DNA of 64,000 bases from NCBI GenBank assembly GCA_963760285.1, contig CAVXCI010000001.1:1612001-1676000 (forward strand), read 5' to 3'. Of the stretch, positions 17,941 through 27,026 are shown one piece after another. Numbering within the stretch: the first letter of the stretch is position 1; the number at the start of each line of letters is the position of its first letter. Under the pieces are notes generated by a model. The model saw only the letters and a list, made by a program, of their open reading frames with translations, did not search any database and was not told the origin of the DNA. The DNA is from PALSA-278 sp963760285 (GTDB taxonomy: Bacteria; Acidobacteriota; Terriglobia; Acidiferrales; UBA7541). Position numbers and translations under genes: made by a program.

Positions 17941-18414
17941 TTAGAATTCCACCAACAGATTCGCTTTGCGAATATTCGCGAAGGGCACTTCCACCGTGCG
18001 CTCCTCCACTACCAGCCACACCTGCCCTTCTCCAAACCCGGCCAGGCGCCCTTCCAAAAGTGTCTGATTCTCTACGGGCTGCGCCAGCCACAGCCGCGCC
18101 TTCTTGCCCTGGAATCGTTCGTAATCCGATTCCTTGAATAGCTTCCGGTCCAATCCCGGCGAACTTACCTCCAGAATATAAGCCGGCCCCGTAACCAGGT
18201 CTTCCGCATCCAGGATCACGCTCAGTTGCTGGCTTACAAACTCACAGTCCTGGTGACTGATTTTTCCGCCCCGGGGTTCTTCCGGCGTCGGCAGCCTGTC
18301 CAGATAAATTCGCAGCAGCCGGTCCTTGCCCACCTTCCACTCCACGTCCCACACCACCATGCCGCCGGAGCGGGCTACCCGCTCGGCTGCCGCTCGCACT
18401 TTTTCCAGCTTCAT
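17941..18414 (-). CDS. rimP: Ribosome maturation factor RimP
   Basis: RimP is needed for 30S subunit maturation. The 157-residue protein shows VVWDVEWKVGKDRLLRIYLD and HQDCEFVSQQLSVILDAEDL, and the diagnostic YILEVSSPGLDRKLFKESDY. The C-terminal SH3-like part reads LAGFGEGQVWLVVEE. It is the first gene of the rimP-nusA-infB-ylxP-rbfA-truB operon. The leader between the promoter near 18508 and this start contains a terminator-like hairpin. The start at 18414 is the only sensible ATG upstream of the conserved core. Confidence 0.94.
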   Translation of the reverse strand: MKLEKVRAAAERVARSGGMVVWDVEWKVGKDRLLRIYLDRLPTPEEPRGGKISHQDCEFVSQQLSVILDAEDLVTGPAYILEVSSPGLDRKLFKESDYERFQGKKARLWLAQPVENQTLLEGRLAGFGEGQVWLVVEERTVEVPFANIRKANLLVEF

Positions 18415-18455
18415 CCGTCCGCACCCTTACCAGCCGGCCGATTTCCGCCGCTGAC

Positions 18456-18479
18456 AAAAAAAGTGGGCTTTCGCCCACT
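18456..18479 (-). terminator. Leader terminator/attenuator hairpin upstream of rimP-nusA
   Basis: On the minus strand a perfect 7-bp stem (AGTGGGC / GCCCACT, loop GAAA) is followed directly by seven Ts, a textbook intrinsic terminator. It lies downstream of the promoter at 18508-18536 and upstream of the rimP start at 18414. A transcript starting near 18500 would therefore meet it within about 45 bases. Because the operon encodes NusA, which enhances intrinsic termination, a feedback attenuator is a reasonable inference. No alternative antiterminator fold was worked out. Confidence 0.75.
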
Positions 18480-18507
18480 CGTCATTCGACCCTACTGCGA
18501 ACACGTC

Positions 18508-18536
18508 ATTATAGTGGCCCTATTGCCATTGCGCAA
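18508..18536 (-). promoter_or_regulatory. Sigma-70-type promoter of the rimP-nusA-infB operon
   Basis: On the minus strand, TTGCGC (18536-18531) and a perfect TATAAT (18513-18508) are separated by 17 bases, the ideal spacing. Transcription would start near 18501 and read into the leader hairpin and then rimP. No other gene starts between here and rimP, and the match is much better than background in this GC-rich sequence. Confidence 0.75.
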
Positions 18537-18937
18537 GGTGCGTCTCGTTCGTCCAAAAACGCCATGTTTTTGATGTGACTGCACCCGCTGGGAAAGCTCA
18601 GTTTACAGGTCTTTTCACGAATCCAGAGCACCCCCAAATCCCCTCCACCTGTGAATATAATGGCGAAGGCCTCGCGTGCCTGTTCGGAATCGGATTTCCT
18701 GGAATGGCCCGTACCCCCGCTTGTAACTATAAGACAGGCAATGTCTTAAATAGAACAATAACGGGTTCGTTTCCAGGAAATGTCTGTTATCAGGCTTCCG
18801 GCTGGCAAATCAGTACGCTTCGGTGAATTTCCAACAGCATTTCCACAAGGACACAATCTCGCCAGGAACTTCACTTGGCACATTGCGCTTTAAGGGAGCA
18901 ATAGCGCGGAAGGCCAATTGACAGCCGACCCCGCTGA
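18537..18937. other. Intergenic stretch between hflX and the rimP promoter
   Basis: No supported gene lies here. The composition is less GC-rich than the surroundings. An open frame at 18575-18826 on the plus strand has no recognisable protein character and no good ribosome binding site. A small inverted repeat (AAGACA...TGTCTT) sits near 18731-18747. I see no tRNA or recognisable non-coding RNA in it. Confidence 0.5.
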
Positions 18938-20303
18938 TTAGCGCCCCGTACCGGCCTCTTCTGGAAGCGGTTTTGCCTCCATGGGAGCCGCTCCGCTGAT
19001 CGCACCCCCCAGACGCCGCGCCAGCGACTCCGGCAACTCCGCATCAATCGAATATTGCTCGTTCGCCAATTCCGATTGCAGGATTCGTCCCGCGGCATAC
19101 ACCATCGAGAGATCGCGCGAGTTGGTCTGAGGAATTTCCAGATGCACGCGCACCATCCGGTCAAGCGGCAGCTCGCGATCGATGGAGGCCAGCAGCTCCG
19201 GCAACCCTTCGCCGCTCTGCGCCGAAATAAACACCACCTTTCGCGCGTGGCCATCGCGCGGCGATGCGGCGTTCCTGGCTGTCTCCTGTTCTTCCGCGGG
19301 CAGCTTATCCACTTTGTTCATCACGTGAATTCGCGGCCGCTCCGCCACGCCCAGCTCTTCCAGGATTTTTTCCACTTCGGCGTCCTGTTCCGCGTGCTGC
19401 GGATGAGAAGCGTCGGTCACCAGCAGAAGCAGCGCCGCTTCCTGCACTTCCTCCAGCGTGGCGCGAAACGCAGCGATCAATCCCGGCGGCAGGTCGCGCA
19501 GAAATCCCACGGTATCGGAAAGCAGCACTTTCCGCCGCGACGGAAGCGTCAGCCCGCGCAGCGTGGGGTCCAGCGTGGCGAACATTTTTGGCGAAACGTA
19601 CACATCGCTGCGGGTCAGCGCGTTGAACAGCGTGGATTTTCCCGCGTTGGTGTAGCCCACCAGCGCCACTGTGCCGAATGGGCACCGCGCGCCGCGCCTC
19701 CCGCCGCGTGGTGCGTTGCCGCCGCACGGTTTCAATAGCCTTGCGCAGTTTGCTTACGCGGTCGCGAATGCGCCGCCGGTCGGTTTCCAGTTTTTGCTCG
19801 CCGGGACCGCGTGTTCCGATCCCGCCGCCCAGCCGCGAGAGTTCCGAGCCGTGCCCGGAAAGCCGTGGCAGCAGATAATTCAACTGCGCCAACTCCACCT
19901 GCAGATGGCCTTCCCGTGTATGCGCCCGCAGCGCGAAGATATCCAGGATCAATTGCGTGCGGTCAATCACGCGGCATTCCGTGGCCTCTTCCATGTTTCG
20001 CAACTGCACCGGCGTCAGATTGCGATCCACGATAATCAGCGGAACATCGCGCATCTGCGCTTCCGTTTTCACTTCCTCCAATTTTCCGCGCCCCACCAGA
20101 GTGGCGGGATCAAACGCATCGCGCACCTGCAGGATTGCGCCAGCCACTTCCGCGCCCGCGCTCTTGGCCAGGGTTTCCAGCTCCGCCAGTGATTCCTGCG
20201 CCGCCGCCGTGTTGTTTCCTCCCGGAACGTGCGCGGTGCGCTTAATGGCCACACCCAGCAATAGCACGCGCTCTCTGCGGCTTAATGATTGAGTGGATTT
20301 CAT
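18938..20303 (-). CDS. hflX: GTPase HflX, one frameshift
   Basis: HflX is a ribosome-associated GTPase that splits stalled or stressed ribosomes. The N-terminal part (20303 down to about 19690) reads LAELETLAKSAGAEVAGAIL, DPATLVGRGKLEEVK, LIIVDRNLTPVQLRNMEEAT and GIGTRGPGEQKLETDRRRIR. After a single frame change near 19685 the G domain reads VALVGYTNAGKSTLFNALT, LLSDTVGFLRDLPPGLIAAF and HVMNKVDKLP. All parts are in order, with about 455 residues in total, which is normal. The shift falls in a GC-rich tract and is probably a sequence error. The gene follows miaA after 140 bases that include a possible own promoter. Confidence 0.93.
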
Positions 20304-20373
20304 TGCACGGGGAACTTGCAGGACTGCGGGAAGAGCGCCGGTCGCCGCGTGGTTTTCACAAATCCCATTTCTC

Positions 20374-20409
20374 TGCCGCGATTATACTCCTCGACGCAAG
20401 TCCAGGGGT
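20374..20409 (-). promoter_or_regulatory. Possible promoter for hflX
   Basis: A perfect TATAAT lies on the minus strand at 20386-20381 in the 140-base gap between miaA and hflX. The hexamer 17 bases upstream (ACCCCT) is a poor -35 match, so this is only a candidate. It would start transcription about 70 bases before the hflX ATG. Confidence 0.35.
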
Positions 20410-20443
20410 GTCTTGCTTTCGCGCGACGATTTTCACAGCCGGT

Positions 20444-21394
20444 TCAGGCATCTGCGCCCGGCGTCTGCTGTTCCCGCAAGTGCAGCAATGCCTCCCGCTG
20501 GATTTCCGGCGCGTCGCCGAACCCATCCAGCCACTGCACTCCCGGCTCTTTGCGGAACCATGTAATCTGCCGCTTCGCATAGCGGCGCGTGGCTTGCTGG
20601 ATATTCAGTATGGCGCGTTCCAACTCCATTTCACCGGCCAGATGCGCGCGCAACTGCGGATAGCCGATGAACGTGAACGGCTTTCCATCTGGCGAAACGC
20701 CTCTCGCCAGCAGGTCGCGGATCTCTTCCAACCATCCGCGCGCCATCATTTGCTGGACGCGCTGCTCAATCCGCGCGTAGAGTTCCGCTCGCGCCGGTTG
20801 CAGCCCGACCTTCCGCACCTGAAACCCTTCCAGCTTCGGGGGCTTGGAGCGATGAATCTCCGTTACTGTTTTCCCCGACAAAAGGCAAATCTCCAGCGCG
20901 CGAATAATTTTTTGCGTGTCGCCTGGCGCAATTCGCGCGGCCGCGCCTCCATCTTTTTTTTGCAGCATTTCGTGGAGATAGGCGGGACCGTGCAGCGCCG
21001 CCTGCCTGCGCAGCCGGTCGCGCAGCGTTTCCGAACGCCCCGGCGCGTCGGAAAGTCCTTCCAGCAGCCCGCGCAGATACAATCCCGTACCCGCCGTCAG
21101 AATCGCCACTTTTCCCCGCGTGCGTAGATCTTCCAGCACGGCCATTGCACGCCGCCGATACTCTCCCGCGGTGAAGTGTTCCTCTGGCTCAACCAGGTCC
21201 ATCAGATGATGCGGAATCCCGCGCTGTTCGTCCGGCGTCGCTTTGGCCGTGCCTGCGTCGAAATGGCGGTACACCTGCGTCGAATCGCACGCCACCACTT
21301 CGCCGCCCAGTCGCTCCGCCAGCCACACCCCCAGCGCGGACTTTCCCGAAGCCGTTGGTCCTGCCACAACAATGAGTTGCCCTGTTTCCGTCAC
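20444..21394 (-). CDS. miaA: tRNA dimethylallyltransferase
   Basis: MiaA transfers an isopentenyl group from DMAPP to N6 of A37 in tRNAs that read UNN codons. The 316-residue protein starts at a GTG and shows the P-loop VVAGPTASGKSALGVWLAER. It continues with EVVACDSTQVYRHFDAGTAK, GIPHHLMDLVEPEEHFTAGE, TAGTGLYLRGLLEGLSDAP, IIRALEICLLSGK and RRYAKRQITWFRKE. The frame is intact. It is 3 bases after a possible 28-residue membrane peptide gene, in line with the TonB-like gene upstream, and is followed by hflX. Confidence 0.95.
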   Translation of the reverse strand: MTETGQLIVVAGPTASGKSALGVWLAERLGGEVVACDSTQVYRHFDAGTAKATPDEQRGIPHHLMDLVEPEEHFTAGEYRRRAMAVLEDLRTRGKVAILTAGTGLYLRGLLEGLSDAPGRSETLRDRLRRQAALHGPAYLHEMLQKKDGGAAARIAPGDTQKIIRALEICLLSGKTVTEIHRSKPPKLEGFQVRKVGLQPARAELYARIEQRVQQMMARGWLEEIRDLLARGVSPDGKPFTFIGYPQLRAHLAGEMELERAILNIQQATRRYAKRQITWFRKEPGVQWLDGFGDAPEIQREALLHLREQQTPGADA

Positions 21395-21397
21395 AGT

Positions 21398-21484
21398 CTA
21401 TTTCCAATAACGCAGCGCCAGAATGGCCATGGCCAGCAGGGCCAGAAGGAGAACGCCGAGGACTTGCGCGCGTGGAAGCTTCAC
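21398..21484 (-). CDS. Possible 28-residue single-span membrane peptide
   Basis: A GTG at 21484 overlaps the stop of the TonB-like gene as GTGA, the classic arrangement for coupled translation. The frame runs 28 codons to a TAG at 21398, 3 bases before the miaA start. The peptide is (M)KLPRAQVLG then VLLLALLAMAILALRYWK: a basic N-terminus, one hydrophobic span and a charged end. The placement and the amphipathic design suggest a real small membrane protein. I do not recognise a family and cannot exclude chance. Confidence 0.45.
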   Translation of the reverse strand: MKLPRAQVLGVLLLALLAMAILALRYWK

Positions 21485-22852
21485 TGACTGCCGATAGGCA
21501 AATTATAATAAAAGCCGAAGCGTAATTCGATGTACGGCCGCTTGAATGCGGAGGGTAGCGGCTCGAATGGGTTAGACGCGTTGATCGCACCCATCGCCGC
21601 CCGGTCCAACGGTTCTTTCCCCGAGCTGCGGACAAGGGTTGGATCCGGACCCGGAACGGACCCGTTTGTCATGATTCGAAACTGTATGTAGACAATACCT
21701 TTGTCACCCATGCGCGCGGATTCCGGAATGATCGCGTACCAGTTGCGCTTGACGCTCGCCAGGAGTCTTTGGAAATAATCATTGAAGTCCACGCCGTCGG
21801 TCGGCGTCAGCATTTCCAGCCCGGGAGTAAGTTGGACTCCTTGGCCTCCCCCTCCTCCTCCCCCCTGCGAACCTCCGTCCTCCCCGCCGTACCGTATGCC
21901 TCCTCCGCCTTTCAAAGCCTGTTGCATGGATTGCCGCAGGGCTTGACCCGGCGCCAGATTCTGCAATCCCAGCGAACTCGCCGTGGGAGTATTGGGGTTT
22001 GGCGCACGCGGCAGCGAGGACGCAATTCCTCCATTGGGCTGTGGCTTTGCAGGATGCGCTGGTTGCGGCTGCGCCGGCAGGGAAGGTTGATTATTGGGTA
22101 TCGTGCGTTCCAGCGGGGCTTCCGGCACCGGCAATTCATTCGGAGCCGGATGAGACGGCTCCAGTCGCCGCAGCACGCGCGGATCAATCTTTATTTTAGG
22201 GCTGGGCGGCGAGGGCTTCATATCCTTCAGCGACGGGGGCAGATACAGCATGCTCAGCTGATCTCGCGCAATGGCATCCTGCTCCGGCGTCCGCACATTG
22301 GTCTCAAACCACTTCGGCGCCCAGGCAATCATGCAAATCAGAATCACATGCGCCGCGATCGAAGCGCCGCGCGCGATCATTTCCAGCCGGCTCTCGTCGC
22401 GGTCCTCGTGCTCCGGCAACAGGGCCACTTCGCCGGTGGTGAAGACGTCCGGTTCCAGTATGTCCAGGAGCTCCGGCGGCAGGGGCCCCCGCTCTTCGCG
22501 GCGGGAAATCATTTCGTCCAGCGGTGGCGCGGCGTCCAGCTCTCGCGGCACCACCACGCGCGAATCCAGCACATCCAGCGGCAGGTAGTCGGGTAGCTCC
22601 GGGATCACCGTGAACGGATGAATGGGCATGTCCCGCGGAATCAGCAGTGTGCGGCGTCAGAACATCCAGCGGAACATGCGAAGGGATGTTGGTGTGGGGA
22701 TCCAGCGGTTTGACGGGCAGATTCGGCGGAACCACGTATCGCTCGTCCATCAGTGAATAAACGTTCGCCGCGGCGCAGCGCGTCTCCGCGGCCGTGGCGG
22801 ACAGATGCTGGATGTCCGTGGGAACCAGTGTGCGCGGAATCATCATGCGCAT
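21481..22852 (-). CDS. TonB-like energy transducer, one frameshift
   Basis: This appears to be a TonB/TolA-type periplasm-spanning protein. The cytoplasmic N-terminus repeats short segments such as RTLVPTDIQ, SHVPLDVLTP, DYLPLDVLD and SRVVVPREL. One membrane span follows (GASIAAHVILICMIAWAP), then a Pro-rich stretch (PSPPSPKIKI through LPAQPQPAHPAKPQPNGG) and a Gly-rich linker. The end is a TonB-C-like domain (NWYAIIPESARMGDKGIVYI ... LRFGFYYNLPIG). A frame change near 22655 separates the first 65 residues from the rest, but the VPLD-type repeats continue across it. The start ATG overlaps the stop of the upstream oxidoreductase. About 455 residues in total. Energy transduction to the outer membrane is inferred from architecture. 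Confidence 0.7.
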
Positions 22853-23815
22853 TGGAAGCTCCCGCGCCACGCCAGACTCTTCAGACGTTGCGCATGCTCT
22901 TGGATATGGCGCATCACCCGATCCGCCAATTCCAGAGTCCGCGGCCGGCTCGGCCATCCACTCGCGGCTGTCGCCGCGTCCGGCAGCATTCCAGAAATGC
23001 GCGCAGCTCCGCGCGCAAAGGCTCTTCATTTCTTGTTTCGATTTTTCAATCTGAAGGAGCTTCCATCGGGCTTACGTGAATGCGCAGCACGTCCTGCCGC
23101 GTGTAGTCCACGGAAATATATTCATGCTCCTGGAAAAAACGCAGTTTCCGTACGCGCTCCGTGGAAATCCGGCTGGCCGTGAGATTGGCCACCGCGCCGT
23201 GGAGAATTCCAGCCGCGCATGGGCGATATCTATTTTGTCCGTCAGCACGGGAATGCCAACGCAGCGGGAGTCGGTCACCTCCGCGTTCACCAGCGCCAAC
23301 AGTATGTCCAGATCGTGAATCATTACGTCATAGACCACGTCAATGTCCAGACTCCGGGGCGTGAAGATACCCAGGCGGTGCACCTCAAAAAAGAGAGGCC
23401 GCCGAAGGATGCCGTCAAGCGCGGCAATCGCCGGATTGAACCGTTCCAGATGCCCCGCCTGTAGGATGCGGTTTCCGCGTTCGGCAGCCGTAATCAGAGC
23501 GCATGCATCTTCCAGCGTAGCGGCAATAGGCTTTTCCACCAGCACGTCGAGGCCGTGTTCCAGCAGCCGGCATCCCAGCGGCGCGTGCTCCTTCGTCGGG
23601 ACGGCCAGGCTGACGGCCTCGGCCTCCCGCGCCACCGCGTCCATGTCCGGCAGCACGCGGGTCTGAAATTCTTCCGCCACGGCCAGCGCTCGATGCGCAT
23701 CGGCATCAACAATACCCACCAATTCCGCGCCCGGGAGTTCGCGCCACACGCGCACGTGGTTCCGGCCAAAAGCGCCCGTGCCAATCACGGCCACGCGGAT
23801 TTCGCGATTGCTCAA
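22843..23815 (-). CDS. Gfo/Idh/MocA family oxidoreductase of the lipid A cluster, frameshifted
   Basis: This NAD(P)-dependent sugar oxidoreductase shows the Rossmann motif VAVIGTGAFGRNHVRVW, then VEKPIAATLEDACALI with the catalytic-type EKP, LQAGHLERFNPAI, and DVVYDVMIHDLDI. The C-terminal part continues in other frames (FFQEHEYISVDYTRQDVL; EPLRAELRAFLE; LADRVMRHIQEHAQRL) and stops at 22843. Two or more frame changes occur near 23150, 23045 and 22950. It overlaps lpxI by 4 bases. In several Gram-negative lineages an oxidoreductase of this family sits with lpxA/lpxI, and in some (GnnA) it oxidises UDP-GlcNAc at C3 to allow amide-linked lipid A. No GnnB-type aminotransferase is adjacent here, so that role is only possible. 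Confidence 0.8.
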
Positions 23816-24675
23816 CGAGATTCCTTCGGGAATGGCGCCTCGACGGCCCGGGCGGATTCAGGCGGAGGAAAGGCCTGAATGGCGATGCCAGCTTCGTCGG
23901 CTTCGCGGATGAGATCATCGCGGTCGAAGAGCAGCGTGCGCCCGGCATCCACCGCGAGCGCGGTGGCGTTCGAGCGGCGCATCACTTCCAGTGTTCCACG
24001 CCCGATGACGGGCACATCAAACCTCATGTCCTGCCCCGGCTTGCTTACTTTCACCACCACGATTCGCTGTCCATTTGTGAGACGGGCGGCCCGTTCAATG
24101 GTTTCGTCCGTGCCTTCCATCGCTTCCATGGCCACGCACGCGCGCTCCCGCACCACCACCGTCTGCCCCAGATCGAGCTTCGCGATGTGCCGCGCCACTT
24201 CCAGACCGTATTCGATGTCGGCGGCTTCCTCCGCGTCCGGGGCGCGGCGCGTCAGCACCCCCGCCTGCGGCACCAGCGGCTCGAGGAACGCGGTTGAATC
24301 CACCAGGCGAATGCCTTCTTCTTCCAGCAGCCGCGCCACCGCGCCAATCAATGAATCGGTATTCCGCGTCGGCAGTGACATCAGCAATTTCATCAATTTC
24401 CGATCGGGTTTCAGCAACTGAAAAATTCGGTTGTGCTTCACCTGCCCGGCCATCACTGCTTGCCCAATGCGCTCTTCGTGCATCAATTCCAATGTGCGGC
24501 TTAGTTCACCCAGACCAATCCAGTGAGGCGGCTAGCGACGGCCTCCAGTTCCGGCGATGCCTCTTCGCGTACGGCAAAGACGGTCATTTCGATGCCGCGG
24601 CCGCGGGCCGCTTCCAGAACCAGGAACGGAAATTTTCCGTTTCCGGCGATAAGTCCCCAGTTGTCGGCGAGGCAT
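23812..24675 (-). CDS. lpxI: UDP-2,3-diacylglucosamine pyrophosphatase LpxI, frameshifted
   Basis: LpxI hydrolyses UDP-2,3-diacylglucosamine to lipid X, replacing LpxH in many bacteria. The N-terminus reads GLIAGNGKFPFLVLEAARGR and EMTVFAVREEASPELEAVAS. The middle reads VKHNRIFQLLKPDRKLMKLL and NTDSLIGAVARLLEEEGIRL. The conserved C-terminal domain reads LEVARHIAKLDLGQTVVVRE, AMEGTDETIERAARL and KVSKPGQDMRFDVPVIGRGT. Frame changes near 24665 and 24520 interrupt the first third. The ATG at 24675 is out of frame with GLIAG, which is consistent with a missing base just after it. It follows lpxA by 29 bases and overlaps the oxidoreductase gene. Confidence 0.88.
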
Positions 24676-24704
24676 TGCTTTCCGGCGAGGCGGGCAATGC
24701 GTTC

Positions 24705-25490
24705 CTACTTGGTCAGGCCGCGCGCGGCCGACTCGATAAAGCGCACCAACTCTGTGACGTCTTCGGAACCGGTGAGGGTTTCACGCATCTTTGCGAGCGC
24801 CTGCGTAGTGTTCAGCTTCGAGTGCAACAGCAGCCGAAACGCTTTCTCAATCGCCTGAATTCGCTCGGGACTGAAACCGGCGCGCTCCAATCCAATGGAA
24901 TTCACGCCATAAGTATTTCGTGTTCCGCGGGGCCACCACTTTCGAAAACGGCGCCACGTCCTGCGTCACCACCGTATGCGCGGCGACGTAGGCAAACTTT
25001 CCGATGCGGCAAAACTGGTGTACCGGGCAAAATGCTCCCACCTCGCGTAATCTTCCACCGTGACATGCCCGCCCAGCGTGGCGGCATTGACCAGTATGGT
25101 GTGGCTGCCGACCTGGCAATCGTGCGCGATATGCGCATAGGACATGATCAGATTGTGATTCCCAGGCTGCGTTACGCCTCCGCCGCGGCTTGTTCCGCGG
25201 CTCACGGTGCAGAATTCGCGGAACTCGTTCGCATCGCCTGCCTCAAGGAGCCGCGTCTCTTTCGCCGGCGAATTTCAGATCCTGCGGATGCATTGCCCAC
25301 CACGCAATGCGAATAAAAATGGTTTTCTTTGCCGAACTTCGAGGGGCCCGGCATCACCGCATGCGGCTCCAGAACGCATCCTTCCCCCAGCTCCACGTCG
25401 TCGCCGACCACGCGAATGCGCCGATGCGCATGCCTTCCCCCAGCCGGGCGCTCGGTGAAACGATCGCGTGGGCGCGATTTCCCGTTTCAT
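24705..25490 (-). CDS. lpxA: UDP-N-acetylglucosamine O-acyltransferase, frameshifted
   Basis: LpxA adds the 3-hydroxyacyl chain to UDP-GlcNAc, the first step of lipid A synthesis. The start at 25490 gives MKREIAPHAIVSPSARLGEG once a missing base in the GGG run near 25470 is restored, then GDDVELGEGCVLEPHAV and the left-handed beta helix. Later segments include NLIMSYAHIAHDCQVGSHTI with the catalytic histidine, LGGHVTVEDYA, and FSKVVAPRNTKY. The C-terminal helical domain reads IGLERAGFSPERIQAIEKAF and ends at 24705. At least four frame changes, several at homopolymers, scramble the gene, but the content is complete at about 260 residues. It overlaps the fabZ stop. Confidence 0.9.
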
Positions 25491-25935
25491 GCGTGGCAGG
25501 ATCTTGCGATCAACCATCATGCACATCAACGTTGCTTCCGCCGCCATCTCGCCATCCACCATGGCTTGCGCGTGCAGCTTGCAGAACGTCTGCGCCAGCA
25601 AGAACTTTACTTCGAGCGTAATTTGCTCGCCGGGCACGACCGGCCGGCGAAAACGCGCGTTATCGATCGCCATGAAGATAAACCAGCTGCTTCTCCCGGT
25701 CTTCGGAATTCCAGCAGCAGCAACAGGCCGCCGGTTTGCACCATGCCTCGATAATCAGCACGCCGGGCATCACCGCCTTGCCCGGAAAATGTCCCAGAAA
25801 ATGCGCTTCATTGATCGTGACGCATTTCATCCCCACGATCCGCTTCATGGGCTCCAGTTCCAGAATCGCATCCACCATCAGGAAAGGGAAACGATGCGGC
25901 ATGATTTTCTGGAGCTCGTCTGCGTTGAGGATCAA
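25487..25935 (-). CDS. fabZ: 3-hydroxyacyl-ACP dehydratase FabZ, frameshifted
   Basis: FabZ dehydrates 3-hydroxyacyl-ACP in fatty acid synthesis and competes with LpxA for the same substrate pool. The N-terminus reads ADELQKIMPHRFPFLMVDAI, then MKCVTINEAHFLGHFPGKAV with the catalytic histidine and MPGVLIIEA. The C-terminal part in other frames reads FRRPVVPGEQITLEVKFLLA and MVDGEMAAEATLMCMMVD. The frame changes near 25720 and again near 25660 and 25520. The start is a TTG at 25935 with an excellent AGGAGG six bases upstream. The end is inferred as a TGA overlapping the lpxA ATG. No lpxD gene is seen upstream, which is unusual for this cluster. Confidence 0.9.
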
Positions 25936-26111
25936 GTGCAGCCTCCTGCCCGTACTTTGAGTGGAAAGATTCCCCCGGATGCCTAAGTCTTGATTGTACC
26001 GGAAACTTCCGCGCGGGGAAACGCGCCCGCCGCGGTTGTTGATTCAACTTGAGTCCCCCCGCACCGCTGAGAATTGCCTTTAAACTCATTCTAGACGATG
26101 CTCCTGGCTAG

Positions 26112-26879
26112 TCATTTGTCCTGGGCGTTCTCATCAATTGAAATGCTTTTCTTAATTTCCCCTTTCTCGTCAAAGAGCTGGATAGCTGGCTTTCCGTCGG
26201 TTCCAACGTTTAACTGAAGGCGCACCCTTCCTTGCTGGTCTTTGAGTTCCAATCCGACAGAGCCGTCTGCGGCACGCTGCAAGGACGCTCTTTCCTGCCC
26301 ATACGGATATTTCTTTTGAAAGGTTGCCCAAGCGGCCGCCCTCGCCGTCCCATGGGGCATGGCTTTGATTCGTTCCGCTTCCGCATAGAGGTCGGGAGTG
26401 ATTGGATAGTCCGGCATGTCACTCAAGGAGATACCTGCGGTCTTTCCCCCGTCCGGAGACAGCGCAGTTTCGAGGACTACAGTTTGATCCTGTTCGTACT
26501 GGTCAAAGCTGAGATGGCTGAAACTCGATCGCTGGCCATTTACAGTCGCACCGCCATAAATGAGGCCGCCGTCCTCGGTGCCTTCATCATTGATGAACAG
26601 CATGCCAGCCGAATCCTTCCGGCTGGGGCGCTCTATTTCACGCCCTTGGTAGAAGCTGCCTGGATATTCTGCCCGGTCAGCGATGATCAAGCGAGGTGTT
26701 CCGTTTGGCTCGACCACATCAATACGGTGAACGCGAATCCGATCAAAGTCGGTTGTCTTGTTCCCACCATGCACCGCCGCCACAAAACTTAGACATACTG
26801 TCCCCATGAACGCCAACGTAATTGTCGCCGAGTAAACAACAAGAAAACACGGATTTGAGAACATGCGTTTGAACATCAC
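26112..26879 (-). CDS. Membrane-anchored hypothetical protein of acidobacterial type
   Basis: I do not recognise a function. The 255-residue protein has an N-terminal membrane anchor (CFLVVYSATITLAFMGTVCL) and then a periplasmic or extracellular domain. The domain begins RVHRIDVVEPNGTPRLIIAD, a pattern I associate with acidobacterial hypothetical proteins. It continues with AGMLFINDEGTEDGGLIYGG, LSLSDMPDYP-like text, and a beta-rich C-terminus (VGLELKDQQGRVRLQLNVGT, IQLFDEKGEIKKSI). The repeated strand-turn-strand pattern (L-x-D-x-x-G-x-x-R-[LI]) suggests a small beta structure. It is divergent from the M20 peptidase gene, and 176 bases of unremarkable sequence separate it from fabZ. Confidence 0.8.
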   Translation of the reverse strand: MMFKRMFSNPCFLVVYSATITLAFMGTVCLSFVAAVHGGNKTTDFDRIRVHRIDVVEPNGTPRLIIADRAEYPGSFYQGREIERPSRKDSAGMLFINDEGTEDGGLIYGGATVNGQRSSFSHLSFDQYEQDQTVVLETALSPDGGKTAGISLSDMPDYPITPDLYAEAERIKAMPHGTARAAAWATFQKKYPYGQERASLQRAADGSVGLELKDQQGRVRLQLNVGTDGKPAIQLFDEKGEIKKSISIDENAQDK

Positions 26880-27026
26880 TCCTCCTGATCTGATTCTTGC
26901 ATCTTGACTAGATCCAGTGCGTCTTTATGGATCAACTTGTTTCCATGCACTGGTTAAACCAAATGAACCCAATGCCAAAGCGTGCAGTTGCTCCGCCATG
27001 TTCTGATTGCTAGCATACTGCGCATC

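Noticed and set aside
18575..18826. An 83-codon plus-strand frame in the hflX-rimP gap
   Set aside because: No ribosome binding site, no protein-like pattern, and the region is better explained as leader and promoter DNA.
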